In this document: positions 51,492 through 61,392 of the stretch, piece by piece
Position numbering within the stretch: the stretch's first letter is position 1
Layout: every line of letters begins with the position of its first letter
Source: Candidatus Planktophila sp.
GTDB taxonomy: Bacteria; Actinomycetota; Actinomycetes; Nanopelagicales; Nanopelagicaceae
Assembly (NCBI GenBank): GCA_003569185.1
Contig: BGOJ01000006.1
Location: 1-64,000 of the forward strand
Length of the DNA stretch: 64,000 bases
Reading direction: 5' to 3'
Made by a program: the position numbers and the translations under genes
The notes under the pieces: generated by a model
Told to the model about the DNA's origin: nothing
The model's input: only the letters and a program-made list of their open reading frames with translations
Database searches by the model: none

Positions 51492-52389
51492 TTGATTTAT
51501 TCACAGGTTGATTTGAGCGCAATACAAATAATGTGCAGCCAAACAATAAGCCAATGATTCCGGGAATTGTGCCTGCAGGTGGTTGCTGTCCTATCCAAGC
51601 AAATGCCAAAAGCGCACTTACCGGAACTTCAAAAAACACAACTAGGGAGACAACAGCAGGAGATACTCGCTTTAATGTGAAGTTAAATAAGGTATGGCCA
51701 AGAAATTGTGCGCCAATTATCAAACCAGCAAGTAGTAGCCATTGAGTCCCAGAGTATCCAGTCAAATTTGAGTTTGTAAAAAGTACTACGGGAAAAATTA
51801 AGATTGCACATGTTGAATAGCAGACAGTTGTAAAGGTTGAGGTAGAAATAACCTTTTGGGCATTGGCACCAATGATCATGTATCCAGCACCTACCGCCCC
51901 GCCAAAGACTGCAAGTAAGTCACCTTGGAAGGCTCTGAGCGAAATATTTAAATCAATTCCAGTAATTGCCACCACTGATAAAAATGCAATCACCATTCCA
52001 CCTATAGATTTTTTCGGAATATGACCGCCGGCTAATTTAATAAATAGCGCTGCGAAAATTGGCTGAGTTGCAGTTAGAGCAACTCCCGTTGCAACACTTG
52101 TTAGTTTCATTGCCCAGAAAAAACAAATAAAATGAGTTGCTAAAAAGGTGCCAGCCAGTACAGACCACCGAATTGAATTTATTTGTGCCTTGGTTTTCCA
52201 TTCACCTCGGGCCATTGCAAAAGGCATCATCATCAATGCGCCAACTAAATTACGCCAGAAAATCATGGTTGGTATGGGCATAATCGCTTTGGCGATTATT
52301 GGGCCTGAAGATCCGATACCGAGCACCCCAAGAATTAGGAATGGAATATCCCGACCCGTTGGTAATTTCGTATGGTCTTGATCTTTCAT
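51484..52389 (-). CDS. EamA/DMT-family transporter
   Basis: 10-TM pattern; FWRNLVGALMMMPFA...VSPAVVSLVVFFEVPVSALLAF. Confidence 0.9.
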   Translation of the reverse strand: MKDQDHTKLPTGRDIPFLILGVLGIGSSGPIIAKAIMPIPTMIFWRNLVGALMMMPFAMARGEWKTKAQINSIRWSVLAGTFLATHFICFFWAMKLTSVATGVALTATQPIFAALFIKLAGGHIPKKSIGGMVIAFLSVVAITGIDLNISLRAFQGDLLAVFGGAVGAGYMIIGANAQKVISTSTFTTVCYSTCAILIFPVVLFTNSNLTGYSGTQWLLLAGLIIGAQFLGHTLFNFTLKRVSPAVVSLVVFFEVPVSALLAFAWIGQQPPAGTIPGIIGLLFGCTLFVLRSNQPVNKSND

Positions 52390-52453
52390 GGGTAAAACCT
52401 ATCTATAAATTAATTATTGTTATGAATCCATAGTGAGCCGATACCCTTAGCCC

Positions 52454-53728
52454 ATGAATACAAGTAAAGGTGCAATCCTAAATCGTGTATTCCTAGCCCG
52501 ATTAGCTGGTACTGCGGTCTTTGACCCAAATGGTGATCAACTTGGCAAGGTTAGGGATGCTGTGGCAACCCTGCGTGCTAACAATCAACCGCCAAGAATT
52601 CTTGGCTTCATCATTGAAGTTCCGCCAAGAAAAAGAATTTTCATCCCAATCACACGGGTAACTTCAATTGATAATGGTCATGTAATCATCACTGGTTTGC
52701 TTAATATGCGTCGGTTTGAACCAAGAACTAATGAGATTACCGTGCTTTCTGAAATGTTGGATCGATCAGTAACTTTGATTGAGACTGAAGAAAAAGTAAC
52801 AGTTGAAGATGTGGCTATGGAGCTTTCAAAAACAGGTGATTGGTTTATTGAGCGCGTTCACGTAATGAAACGCGGATCTGGTTTTAGAAAACGAGGTGCT
52901 TCATCAACTGTTGCCTGGTCTGAAATTTCTGGAATTCATATTCCTGAAACTCATCAAGGTGTCAGCAATTTGCTAGGCACGCTAGCAAATCTACGCGCTG
53001 CAGATTTAGCCGCTGTACTTCATGATTTGAATATTAAGCGCAAGGTTGAAATTGCTCGAGCATTAGATGATGAGCGACTAGCCGATGTTCTTGAAGAGAT
53101 GGATGAAACATCTCGCGTTGAATTACTTGCTGAACTTGAGGGCGAAAGAGCTGCAGATGTTTTGGAAGAGATGGATCCAGATGATGCTGCAGATTTACTT
53201 CGCGAAGTTGGTAAAGAAAAAGCACAAGCACTGTTGGCTTTAATGGAACCAGAGGATGCTGAAGGCGTTCAGCGATTGATGGGTTATGAGGATTACTCTG
53301 CTGGTGGAATGATGACGACTGAACCAATTGTTTTAACTGCAGATGCAACTGTGGCCGAAGCTCTAGCCAGAATTAGATTATCTGAAGTAGCACCAGGTCT
53401 TGCCTCACAAGTTTTTGTTTGCAGACAACCAATTGAAACTCCAACCGGCAGGTTATTAGGCGTTGTGCACATTCAAAGATTATTACGCGAACCGCCTGCA
53501 ACATTGTTGGGTGGAATTTTAGATTCCGATATTGCCCCACTTGCACCAGAGGCAACTTTGAGTGAGGTTTCTTCATACCTTGCTAGCTATAACCTATTGG
53601 CAGTTCCTATTGTCGATTCAAATGAGCGACTATTGGGTGCTGTTACCGTTGATGACGTGCTTGATCATTTACTACCTGAAAACTGGCGTCATGTGGAGAC
53701 TTTAAAGCGAGAAAGTGAGTCAAACTAA
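52454..53728 (+). CDS. PRC-barrel + MgtE N-terminal + CBS domain protein
   Basis: GDQLGKVRDAVATLRANN...LADVLEEMDETSRVELLAELEGERAADVLEEMDPDDAADLL...CBS. Confidence 0.92.
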   Translation: MNTSKGAILNRVFLARLAGTAVFDPNGDQLGKVRDAVATLRANNQPPRILGFIIEVPPRKRIFIPITRVTSIDNGHVIITGLLNMRRFEPRTNEITVLSEMLDRSVTLIETEEKVTVEDVAMELSKTGDWFIERVHVMKRGSGFRKRGASSTVAWSEISGIHIPETHQGVSNLLGTLANLRAADLAAVLHDLNIKRKVEIARALDDERLADVLEEMDETSRVELLAELEGERAADVLEEMDPDDAADLLREVGKEKAQALLALMEPEDAEGVQRLMGYEDYSAGGMMTTEPIVLTADATVAEALARIRLSEVAPGLASQVFVCRQPIETPTGRLLGVVHIQRLLREPPATLLGGILDSDIAPLAPEATLSEVSSYLASYNLLAVPIVDSNERLLGAVTVDDVLDHLLPENWRHVETLKRESESN

Positions 53729-53730
53729 TC

Positions 53731-54222
53731 ATGGCTAAGAAAATTAATAAAAATTCACTTGAGTATCCACGTGAGGCTCGCAGAACATTAAAGCCTTCAT
53801 ATGATCCTGAAGCATTTGGTCGTTGGTCAGAGAGATTTGCAAGATTTTTAGGAACTGCCCGTTTCTTAGTATTTATGACTGGTTTTGTAATTTTCTGGAT
53901 AGTTTGGAACTCACTTGCACCAAATGATTTAAAGTTTGATCATTATCCATTTATTTTCCTAACACTTTTACTTTCTCTGCAGGCTTCATATGCTGCGCCA
54001 TTGATTTTGTTAGCACAAAATCGACAAGCAGATCGAGACCGTATTCAAGGTAACGAAGATCGCGAACGTGATGAGAGAAATATGGCAGATACTGAGTATC
54101 TAACTCGAGAGCTAGCCAGCTTACGTAGTGCAATTGGTGAGGTCACAACTAGAGATTACTTACACAGTGAGATCGCTGATGCAATTGAAGAAATAGTTAA
54201 GAAGCTAAACAAAAAGTCTTAG
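53731..54222 (+). CDS. DUF1003 family membrane protein
   Basis: RFARFLGTARFLVFMTGFVIFWIVWNSL...FDHYPFIFLTLLLSLQASYAAPLILLAQNRQADRDR. Confidence 0.95.
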   Translation: MAKKINKNSLEYPREARRTLKPSYDPEAFGRWSERFARFLGTARFLVFMTGFVIFWIVWNSLAPNDLKFDHYPFIFLTLLLSLQASYAAPLILLAQNRQADRDRIQGNEDRERDERNMADTEYLTRELASLRSAIGEVTTRDYLHSEIADAIEEIVKKLNKKS

Positions 54223-55334
54223 GTATTTACGTTTAGCCTTACACCCACTAAAGATTTTGGTCTAACAATTATTTGATCAAGGATGCCGTCAAATACATCC
54301 ATAAATTTTTGATCAGTTAAAACTAGTGGATTTCCGGCATCTCCTCCCTCTCGAATATTTGTATCAAAGGCAACCTTTGCAAGCAGTGGCACATCGGCGC
54401 CAACTAATTCACTTAGACGTCTGGCGGTTTCTTCACCACCACCATTTCCAAATATGGAAATCATTTCTCCAGTTGTAGGAGAAATTGTTTCTGACATATT
54501 TTCAATAACACCAATAACTGGTTGCTTAATTTGATGAGCAATTCTGCCAGCGCGCTCTGCCACTTCTGCAGCTGCTATTTGCGGAGTTGTTACAACAATT
54601 ATTTCTGAACCTGGAATGAGTTGACCAAGTGAAATTGCGATATCACCTGTTCCTGGTGGTAGATCTAATAAAAGAAGATCTAAATCTCCCCAGAATGCAT
54701 CACTTAACAATTGCTCAAGCACGCGGTGCAAAAGCGGACCACGATAAGCAACTGGATCTGATCTTTCTGGCTTAAACATCTCCATTGAAACAACTTTGAC
54801 ACCATAATTTTCTACTGGAATAAAGGTTTGATCAATCGCAGTTGGTCGCTTATCTAAAATTCCCATCAATCGTGGAATTGAATGTCCGTAAACATCTGCA
54901 TCCAAGATTCCTACCTTTAGGCCACGGGCTGCGGCTGCCACAGCCAAATTAACTGTGATCGAAGATTTACCTACGCCACCTTTTCCAGATGCAATTCCTA
55001 ATACCCTAGTTAGAGACTCTGGCTGAGCAAATGGAATGAATTTTTCCCGACCCCCGCGAATGATTTTCTTTACATTATTTCTTTGCTCTTCGCTCATTAC
55101 TCCAAAATTAATCTCTACTGATTTAATCTCTGAAATATCACTTAAAGCATTTGAGATATCACTCTTTAATCGATCTTTCATTGGGCAACCAACAATGGTT
55201 AATAAAATTCCAATACTTGCTTTCCCGTCGGTGAAGTTAACCGATTCCACCATCCCTAATTCCGGAAGTGGTTTATGAAGCTCTGGGTCTATGACTTTTT
55301 CTAAAGCCTTATTTATTGCTTCAACAGTACTCAT
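54219..55334 (-). CDS. mrp: Mrp/ApbC-family iron-sulfur carrier ATPase
   Basis: VLGIASGKGGVGKSSITVNLAVAAAARGLKVGILDADVYGHSIPR. Confidence 0.96.
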   Translation of the reverse strand: MSTVEAINKALEKVIDPELHKPLPELGMVESVNFTDGKASIGILLTIVGCPMKDRLKSDISNALSDISEIKSVEINFGVMSEEQRNNVKKIIRGGREKFIPFAQPESLTRVLGIASGKGGVGKSSITVNLAVAAAARGLKVGILDADVYGHSIPRLMGILDKRPTAIDQTFIPVENYGVKVVSMEMFKPERSDPVAYRGPLLHRVLEQLLSDAFWGDLDLLLLDLPPGTGDIAISLGQLIPGSEIIVVTTPQIAAAEVAERAGRIAHQIKQPVIGVIENMSETISPTTGEMISIFGNGGGEETARRLSELVGADVPLLAKVAFDTNIREGGDAGNPLVLTDQKFMDVFDGILDQIIVRPKSLVGVRLNVNT

Positions 55335-55627
55335 AGGATCTCTGGATCAATTCTAGGTTTTGGTTTCATATCAAGATCAGATTTATCAATAACATCGCCA
55401 ATATGTTTTTTAATTAATGCCTTTGGATGTAAATCCTTTACCTGCAAATCCTCATACCCAGGTCCTAAGTTATCTTTTATTTCATTAGTCACAGTTTGTG
55501 CCATATTTTTTAGTTTAATCAATAATCTTGCAGCATCTGCTGCCATATTTGGCAGGCGGTCTGGCCCGATCAAAATCATGCCAATTACTAGTAGAGCTAG
55601 AATCTCACCGCCACCAATATTAAACAT
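55331..55627 (-). CDS. tatB: Sec-independent translocase TatB
   Basis: MFNIGGGEILALLVIGMILIGPDRLPNMAADAARLLIKLKN. Confidence 0.93.
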   Translation of the reverse strand: MFNIGGGEILALLVIGMILIGPDRLPNMAADAARLLIKLKNMAQTVTNEIKDNLGPGYEDLQVKDLHPKALIKKHIGDVIDKSDLDMKPKPRIDPEIL

Positions 55628-55632
55628 AAGTA

Positions 55633-56757
55633 CTACTCCTTTGAAGCTACAAGAGTTACGGTGACTTCCTTGGTCAAACTATTGCGCTTGTATTTAATCT
55701 TCACCTTATCACCAACACTTTTACTTCTAATCATCACAATCAATTCATCTGAGTTATCAACCTCAGAACCATCAAATTCGATAATTACATCTCCAGCTTT
55801 TAGGCCAACTTTATCGGCCGGCCCACCTGGAGTTATTCCTACGCCCTCGCTGGTGATTAATGCACCGGTGCCAGTAAATCTTGTATCAATTGAAATTCCC
55901 ATAATTGGATAGGTGGCAGATCCAGTTTTTATCAACTGCTCGGCAGTCTTTTTTGCTTGATTAATTGGAATAGCAAATCCCAAACCAATTGATCCTGCTT
56001 GAGAGCTAAAACCCAAAGTGGCAATAGCAGAGTTAACTCCAATTACCGCACCTGTTGCATCAACTAATGGACCACCGGAGTTTCCTGGATTAATTGCCGC
56101 ATCCGTTTGCAAGGCGTTGATAAATGAGCTTTCACCATTTCCGTCACCAGTTGTGACAGCACGGTCCTTTGAACTAATAATTCCAGAGGTCACAGTTCCA
56201 GAAAGTCCCAATGGAGATCCAATTGCAATGACCGCATCACCAACCTGAACTTGTTCACTGTTGCCAAGCTGCAAAGTTGGCGCACCCACTACATCAATTT
56301 TTAGAACAGCAAGATCATATGAACTGTCTCTGCCAATCAACTTAGCCCTGTATTTTTTCCCATCAGATAACTCAACTGTGATTGTGCCACTTCTTGCAGC
56401 GGCGGCTACCACATGGTTATTGGTCAAAATGAAACCATCACTATCTAGAAAGAAACCAGAACCTGTTCCTGAACCACTAAACCCTTTTACTGCTATTGAT
56501 ACCACTGCAGGTATTACACGGGCAGCAAGTCCTGCAATTGAATCTGGTGCTCGCTCAATTGAATTAGTTGTTTGAACTAAATTCGCTCCTAAGTTTGTTG
56601 CACTACTGCGACCAATGGCGGCGCCAAAACCACCTGCGATTAGAGCAATAACAACTGCAACTACAAAAAAGTTTGAAGTACTACGACTAGAGACAATTCG
56701 GACTTGCTTGGTTTCAGCACTTGCTTGCCACCATGGAGTATCTGATGGTTGTCTCAT
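55633..56757 (-). CDS. HtrA-type trypsin-like serine protease with PDZ domain
   Basis: GSGSGFFLDSDGFILTNNHVV...DAAINPGNSGGPLVDATGAVIGVN. Confidence 0.96.
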   Translation of the reverse strand: MRQPSDTPWWQASAETKQVRIVSSRSTSNFFVVAVVIALIAGGFGAAIGRSSATNLGANLVQTTNSIERAPDSIAGLAARVIPAVVSIAVKGFSGSGTGSGFFLDSDGFILTNNHVVAAAARSGTITVELSDGKKYRAKLIGRDSSYDLAVLKIDVVGAPTLQLGNSEQVQVGDAVIAIGSPLGLSGTVTSGIISSKDRAVTTGDGNGESSFINALQTDAAINPGNSGGPLVDATGAVIGVNSAIATLGFSSQAGSIGLGFAIPINQAKKTAEQLIKTGSATYPIMGISIDTRFTGTGALITSEGVGITPGGPADKVGLKAGDVIIEFDGSEVDNSDELIVMIRSKSVGDKVKIKYKRNSLTKEVTVTLVASKE

Positions 56758-57414
56758 TTAAGTAAGTTTATTGGCAAGTAATAGACCTTCGCCAATAGGA
56801 AGTAGTGATGCTGCCCATCTTTCATCTTCTTTAACAACCTTTATTGCATCTCTTCTAGCAATACTCTCAGGATCACGCTGAGTTGGATCAGCAACTTTTC
56901 CACCACTTAGGGCCTGATCAATAATGAGTAATCCACCTGGTCTTAAAAGACGGTAAGACTCTTGAACCATGTCAAACAGATCAAGTGCTGGTCTAATGAT
57001 TATTAGATCATAAGCATTATCAGCTAGCTTGCCAATTACTTCAATTAACTTTCCAGTGATGATTCGGTATTTTGTTGGGGCAATATCTGCATCTTCAAAT
57101 ACTGTACGAGCAATTTTTGAGTGTTCTCTTTCTGCATCAATCGTTGTTAAAACCGAATCAACAGGCATTCCACTTAATAACCAAAGCCCACCAACACCCG
57201 AACCTGTCCCAATTTCTACAACTGATTTAGCACTTACTAAATTAACTGCAAATTTTAGAAAGTTTCCGACTGCAGCAGATGGATCGGCAGCGCCAATTTC
57301 CTTTCCATTGTTCCTGGCTTGTTGCATGAAATAATCTTCGTGCGCAAATGACTCAGAGTATGAACTCATATCTCCGCGAGGTGAAATTGGTTGGTTCAAA
57401 ATGTATCCAGCCAT
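56758..57414 (-). CDS. O-methyltransferase
   Basis: VVEIGTGSGVGGLWLLSGMPVDSVLTTIDAEREHSKIARTVFEDADI. Confidence 0.92.
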   Translation of the reverse strand: MAGYILNQPISPRGDMSSYSESFAHEDYFMQQARNNGKEIGAADPSAAVGNFLKFAVNLVSAKSVVEIGTGSGVGGLWLLSGMPVDSVLTTIDAEREHSKIARTVFEDADIAPTKYRIITGKLIEVIGKLADNAYDLIIIRPALDLFDMVQESYRLLRPGGLLIIDQALSGGKVADPTQRDPESIARRDAIKVVKEDERWAASLLPIGEGLLLANKLT

Positions 57415-58889
57415 TCAATTAAAAGTCTTGCGCCAAATCCAGTACCACCCTTTATGTTTTCACCCACATCAACCTCAGACCTACCAGTACCAGCAATATC
57501 TAAGTGCACCCAAGAACGATCACCAACGAATTTTTCTAAAAACAGAGCAGCAGTTACTGAGCCAGCTGAAAAATCATATTTATCTGCAGTGTGGTTAAAG
57601 TCTGCAACATCACTCGCTAATGCCTTTGTATAGTCATCAATTAGGGGCATATGCCAAACTCTTTCACCAACTTTATTTCCTACTTCAGATAATTTCTTGG
57701 CCAGAGTTGTTTGGCGGGTATACATCGCTGCATGTTGCCTGCCTAAACCAAGGGTTGCCGCACCCGTAAGAGTTGCAACATCAACTACATAATCAGGATC
57801 TAGCTCTAAATCAGCGTATGCAAGTCCATCTGCTAAAACTAATCTGCCCTCTGCATCTGTGTTTATAACTTCAACTGTTGTACCGCCATAATGTTTTATC
57901 ACATCTGATGGACGTTGTGATGTTCCAGATAATGCATTTTCAGCAGCCATTAACAAAGTTGTTACTTTAACTTTTGGTTTAGTTCTTGCCAAAGCAACAG
58001 TTGCACACAAAACCGCAGCTGCGCCAGCCATGTCACTTTTCATTCCAATCATCGTGTCATAGGGACGCTTTAACGAAACACCACCAGTATCAAAAGTAAT
58101 TCCCTTTCCTACCAATACAACATGTGGCCAATGGGTCGAGCCTTTTGGTGCATAAGTTATTTCGATTAATCGTGGTCCCGGAGTTGGAGATGAATTTCCA
58201 ACGGCAGTTAATCCACCAAATTCCTTTAACGCTCGCCCAGACTTAACTGAGATTGATAAACCAGAGTTCTTCGTGGCTGAAACCATCGCACTTGCCTGTT
58301 TGGCAAGCCACTCAGGATTTTTAATATTTGAAGGGGTATGAATTAGATTTCTAGTTTGCCAGACTGCAGTTGCTAATACATCAGCACGCTCAATTTCATT
58401 TTCAAAATCTCCATAAATTGTCAACTCTGGTTTATTACTCTTTTGTTCACTCTTAAGTGAAAATTGGTAGTTTGAAAGTGCAAATGCGACCGCTTGAGTA
58501 GTAACTAGGTTTTTATCTTCAGTTAAAGCAGAAAGGACTTTACTGCTACTAGTTTTAACTTTACGACCTAAAGATGTAGCTGCTTTACGAATATCATCAG
58601 GGCTTTGCTCGCCCGTACCAATTAAATAAATACGTGTAAGAGTGCCAGCTGAAAGTGGAATCTCAATTAACTCACCAGCCTTTGCGGTGAAATCTGGCCA
58701 ATTAGCCAGCTCAATATTTAGATCTAGGTTTGTGAATTTACTTAATGCAGTTAGAAATCTACTTTTATTGATTTGAGGTTTATCGCCAGGAGATACAGGT
58801 ATAGCTACTGCGGTGAAGTTTGAAAAATCTAATTCATCTTCCGGAAGAAATGAGAGTTTTGGATATAAATCTAGGAGTTTATGAATCAT
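57396..58889 (-). CDS. pepA: Leucyl aminopeptidase (M17)
   Basis: GKGITFDTGGVSLKRPYDTMIGMKSDMAGAAAVLC...NTDAEGRLVLADGLAYA. Confidence 0.96.
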   Translation of the reverse strand: MIHKLLDLYPKLSFLPEDELDFSNFTAVAIPVSPGDKPQINKSRFLTALSKFTNLDLNIELANWPDFTAKAGELIEIPLSAGTLTRIYLIGTGEQSPDDIRKAATSLGRKVKTSSSKVLSALTEDKNLVTTQAVAFALSNYQFSLKSEQKSNKPELTIYGDFENEIERADVLATAVWQTRNLIHTPSNIKNPEWLAKQASAMVSATKNSGLSISVKSGRALKEFGGLTAVGNSSPTPGPRLIEITYAPKGSTHWPHVVLVGKGITFDTGGVSLKRPYDTMIGMKSDMAGAAAVLCATVALARTKPKVKVTTLLMAAENALSGTSQRPSDVIKHYGGTTVEVINTDAEGRLVLADGLAYADLELDPDYVVDVATLTGAATLGLGRQHAAMYTRQTTLAKKLSEVGNKVGERVWHMPLIDDYTKALASDVADFNHTADKYDFSAGSVTAALFLEKFVGDRSWVHLDIAGTGRSEVDVGENIKGGTGFGARLLIEWLDTF

Positions 58890-58915
58890 AAACTTGTGAG
58901 CCTAGATCAGTCGAT

Positions 58916-59095
58916 TTACTTTTTTACTAACGCAACAGCAGCTTGAAGTACGTTGCCAAGGTTTGTAGCCTCTTCGACATTTAGTTCAACAACTAATCGG
59001 CCACCACCTTCTAGCGGGATTCGCATAACCATAGAGCGAGCCTCTTTGGTGACCTCCATTGGGCCATCACCAGTCCTTGGTTTCATCGCTGCCAT
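58916..59095 (-). CDS. DUF3117 family protein (59 aa)
   Basis: Manual translation: MAAMKPRTGDGPMEVTKEARSMVMRIPLEGGGRLVVELNVEEATNLGNVLQAAVALVKK*; not in the supplied ORF track. Confidence 0.95.
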   Translation of the reverse strand: MAAMKPRTGDGPMEVTKEARSMVMRIPLEGGGRLVVELNVEEATNLGNVLQAAVALVKK

Positions 59096-59185
59096 TTAAC
59101 ACTCCCCTGCCAAATTAATTCATTGCCGTACTAGAGGCGTAATTATCCCCTATATGGCTACGGGTGGGAAATCCATTAAATCCCC

Positions 59186-59383
59186 TTAAGAAATCAAGCC
59201 AATTAGGCGGGATCTCCCCGATGCAATTACTGATGAGACTGCCCGTTCTGGGACTCCCAATTTTTCTGCAATTTCAGTGGCGCTAATCATGTTTACTAAA
59301 TGCAAAGTCAAAATCAGTCGTTCTTCTTCAGGCAAGGTAGCAATTAACTCTGCGATTGTCTTCGCACTGCCATCAGGTGCCAT
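59186..59383 (-). CDS. Stand-alone sigma-70 region 4-like HTH protein (65 aa)
   Basis: IAELIATLPEEERLILTLHLVNMISATEIAEKLGVPERAVSSVIASGRSRLIGLI. Confidence 0.8.
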   Translation of the reverse strand: MAPDGSAKTIAELIATLPEEERLILTLHLVNMISATEIAEKLGVPERAVSSVIASGRSRLIGLIS

Positions 59384-59420
59384 GGCGTAAAGGTTACTGG
59401 GCTAAGTCGATACTTTCGAG

Positions 59421-59882
59421 TTATGCGCTAACTTGCCGAGCAAACCGACGTAACGAGAGCCAAACTCCGATAAGTAGCGCTGGTTTTGCAAAGAGTAAAA
59501 TCAACGCTGGGGCAATAACTTCCTCTTGCCAATAAAAAATTGTGCCGCCACGAACTTTTTTAAGTTCAAATTTTCCAGTTCCTCGAATAATTCGTCCGAT
59601 ATGCATAACTTCACATAGATGTGGTGGTTTCCAATTTGTAACCTCCATTGTGTCGAGAATGCCTAATTTCAATTTGGGATAAAGCTTTGGAAAAATTCCA
59701 GTAAAAGCAAAGATAAGTACTCCCTTGCCATTCTTAACTGTTCGATCTTGATCTAACTCTGACCAAACCTTAGTTTGTAGCATCCATTTACTTTGGCCTT
59801 TCCAATCAACTAAAGATCGCCAAACCTCATCCACTGGCTTATTTATTTTTATGGTCAGAGTTAAATTCGAAAATTTATTCAT
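59421..59882 (-). CDS. SRPBCC family protein
   Basis: LTIKINKPVDEVWRSLVDWKGQSKWML. Confidence 0.85.
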   Translation of the reverse strand: MNKFSNLTLTIKINKPVDEVWRSLVDWKGQSKWMLQTKVWSELDQDRTVKNGKGVLIFAFTGIFPKLYPKLKLGILDTMEVTNWKPPHLCEVMHIGRIIRGTGKFELKKVRGGTIFYWQEEVIAPALILLFAKPALLIGVWLSLRRFARQVSA

Positions 59883-60415
59883 TTGATTCTGATCGCCTCA
59901 ATTGCAGTAGGAATATCGGAACACCAGGTAACAAGTTCTTTTTGGCCAGTCTTCATAAAATTTTGAGTTGCTAAATGATCTAGCGCAGTTTGAAGAGGTC
60001 CATAGACGCCGGTTGGATCACATACTGCAATCGGCTTACCGTGAAACTTAAGATATCTGCCAACCCAGATTTCAAAGAACTCCTCTAAAGTTCCGATGCC
60101 ACCAGGCAAAATAATAAATGCATCCGCCAAGTCCTCTATTTTTGCTTTTCTAGTTCGCATATTTGTAACTACATGCATGTGTGAAGCCTGCGCATCTTCA
60201 AACTCTATTTTTTTCAGTGGCTCTGGAATTACTCCAATAGTTGCAGCACCTGCTGATCTCGCCCCTTTTGCCACCTCACCCATCATTGAAGCTTTACCGC
60301 CACCCCAAACAAGATCCCAACCTTGCTCACCAATTGCTTTGCCAACATTAAATGCCAATTCCAGTGAAGTATTTGGAATATCTGGAGCAGATGAGCAGAA
60401 AACCGATACGCGCAT
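59879..60415 (-). CDS. LOG family protein (TIGR00730)
   Basis: DLVWGGGKASMMGEVAKGARSAGAATIGVIP...MRTRKAKIEDLADAFIILPGGIGTLEEFFEIW. Confidence 0.96.
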   Translation of the reverse strand: MRVSVFCSSAPDIPNTSLELAFNVGKAIGEQGWDLVWGGGKASMMGEVAKGARSAGAATIGVIPEPLKKIEFEDAQASHMHVVTNMRTRKAKIEDLADAFIILPGGIGTLEEFFEIWVGRYLKFHGKPIAVCDPTGVYGPLQTALDHLATQNFMKTGQKELVTWCSDIPTAIEAIRIK

Positions 60416-60459
60416 GAAATTAGTCTATTGCCTTCCGTGCACTTTGATACCGTTGGCTA

Positions 60460-61392
60460 ATGAGCACTACTCAAAGTACGGCATATGGATTTGGTATTGC
60501 TACCCAAAATCAATCTGGCCAAACTCTTGAGTGCTCTTTTTACGCCCTTGGATTAGGTAAGGCTCCAGAGAATAAGATCGATGCAACTTTTAAATCCTTA
60601 ATTGGCGAAGATCCAATTCGAAAAGTTAAGAAAGTTGCGGTTGAAGTTGTTATCCAGATCAATGAAAAACCAAAAGATGCTGCTGATGTTTACCTTAGGC
60701 TTCATTTACTTTCACATAGATTGTTAAAGCCCCACACAATTAACTTGGAGGGCATTTTTTCACTCCTATCTAATGTTGTTTGGACCTCTGCTGGTGCTTG
60801 TGAAATTGATGGATTTGAAAAGGTTAGGCCACAATTGATTAGCAAATATTCAAACTTAGTTGTCTATGGCGTAGATAAGTTTCCACGTATGGTTGATTAT
60901 GTAATTCCTGAAGGAGTTCGAATCGCAGATGGCGATCGAGTGCGATTAGGTGCTTATCTAGCATCGGGCACAACAGTTATGCATGAAGGCTTTGTTAATT
61001 TCAATGCCGGAACTTTAGGTAAATCAATGGTCGAAGGCCGGATTAGTGCCGGTGTTGTTGTTGGTGATGGAAGTGATATTGGTGGTGGAGCTTCAATTAT
61101 GGGCACTCTTAGCGGTGGCGGTAAAGAAGTTATCTCAATCGGTCAGCGAACGCTTTTGGGTGCAAACTCTGGAATTGGAATTAGCCTAGGTGATGATTGC
61201 GTAGTTGAGGCTGGAATCTATATCACCGCTGGTTCAAAGATAACTTTGCCGGATGGAAAAATAGTTAAAGCCTTAGAGTTAAGCGGTGCCAACAATCTTT
61301 TGTTTAGACGTAATTCGCAAAGTGGCAGCTTAGAAGCACTGCCAAAAACTGGTAATTGGAGTGGCCTGAACTCAGCCTTGCATAAGAATTAG
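60460..61392 (+). CDS. dapD: 2,3,4,5-tetrahydropyridine-2,6-dicarboxylate N-succinyltransferase
   Basis: RVRLGAYLASGTTVMHEGFVNFNAGTLGKSMVEGRISAGVVVGDGSDIGGGASIMGTLSGGG. Confidence 0.96.
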   Translation: MSTTQSTAYGFGIATQNQSGQTLECSFYALGLGKAPENKIDATFKSLIGEDPIRKVKKVAVEVVIQINEKPKDAADVYLRLHLLSHRLLKPHTINLEGIFSLLSNVVWTSAGACEIDGFEKVRPQLISKYSNLVVYGVDKFPRMVDYVIPEGVRIADGDRVRLGAYLASGTTVMHEGFVNFNAGTLGKSMVEGRISAGVVVGDGSDIGGGASIMGTLSGGGKEVISIGQRTLLGANSGIGISLGDDCVVEAGIYITAGSKITLPDGKIVKALELSGANNLLFRRNSQSGSLEALPKTGNWSGLNSALHKN

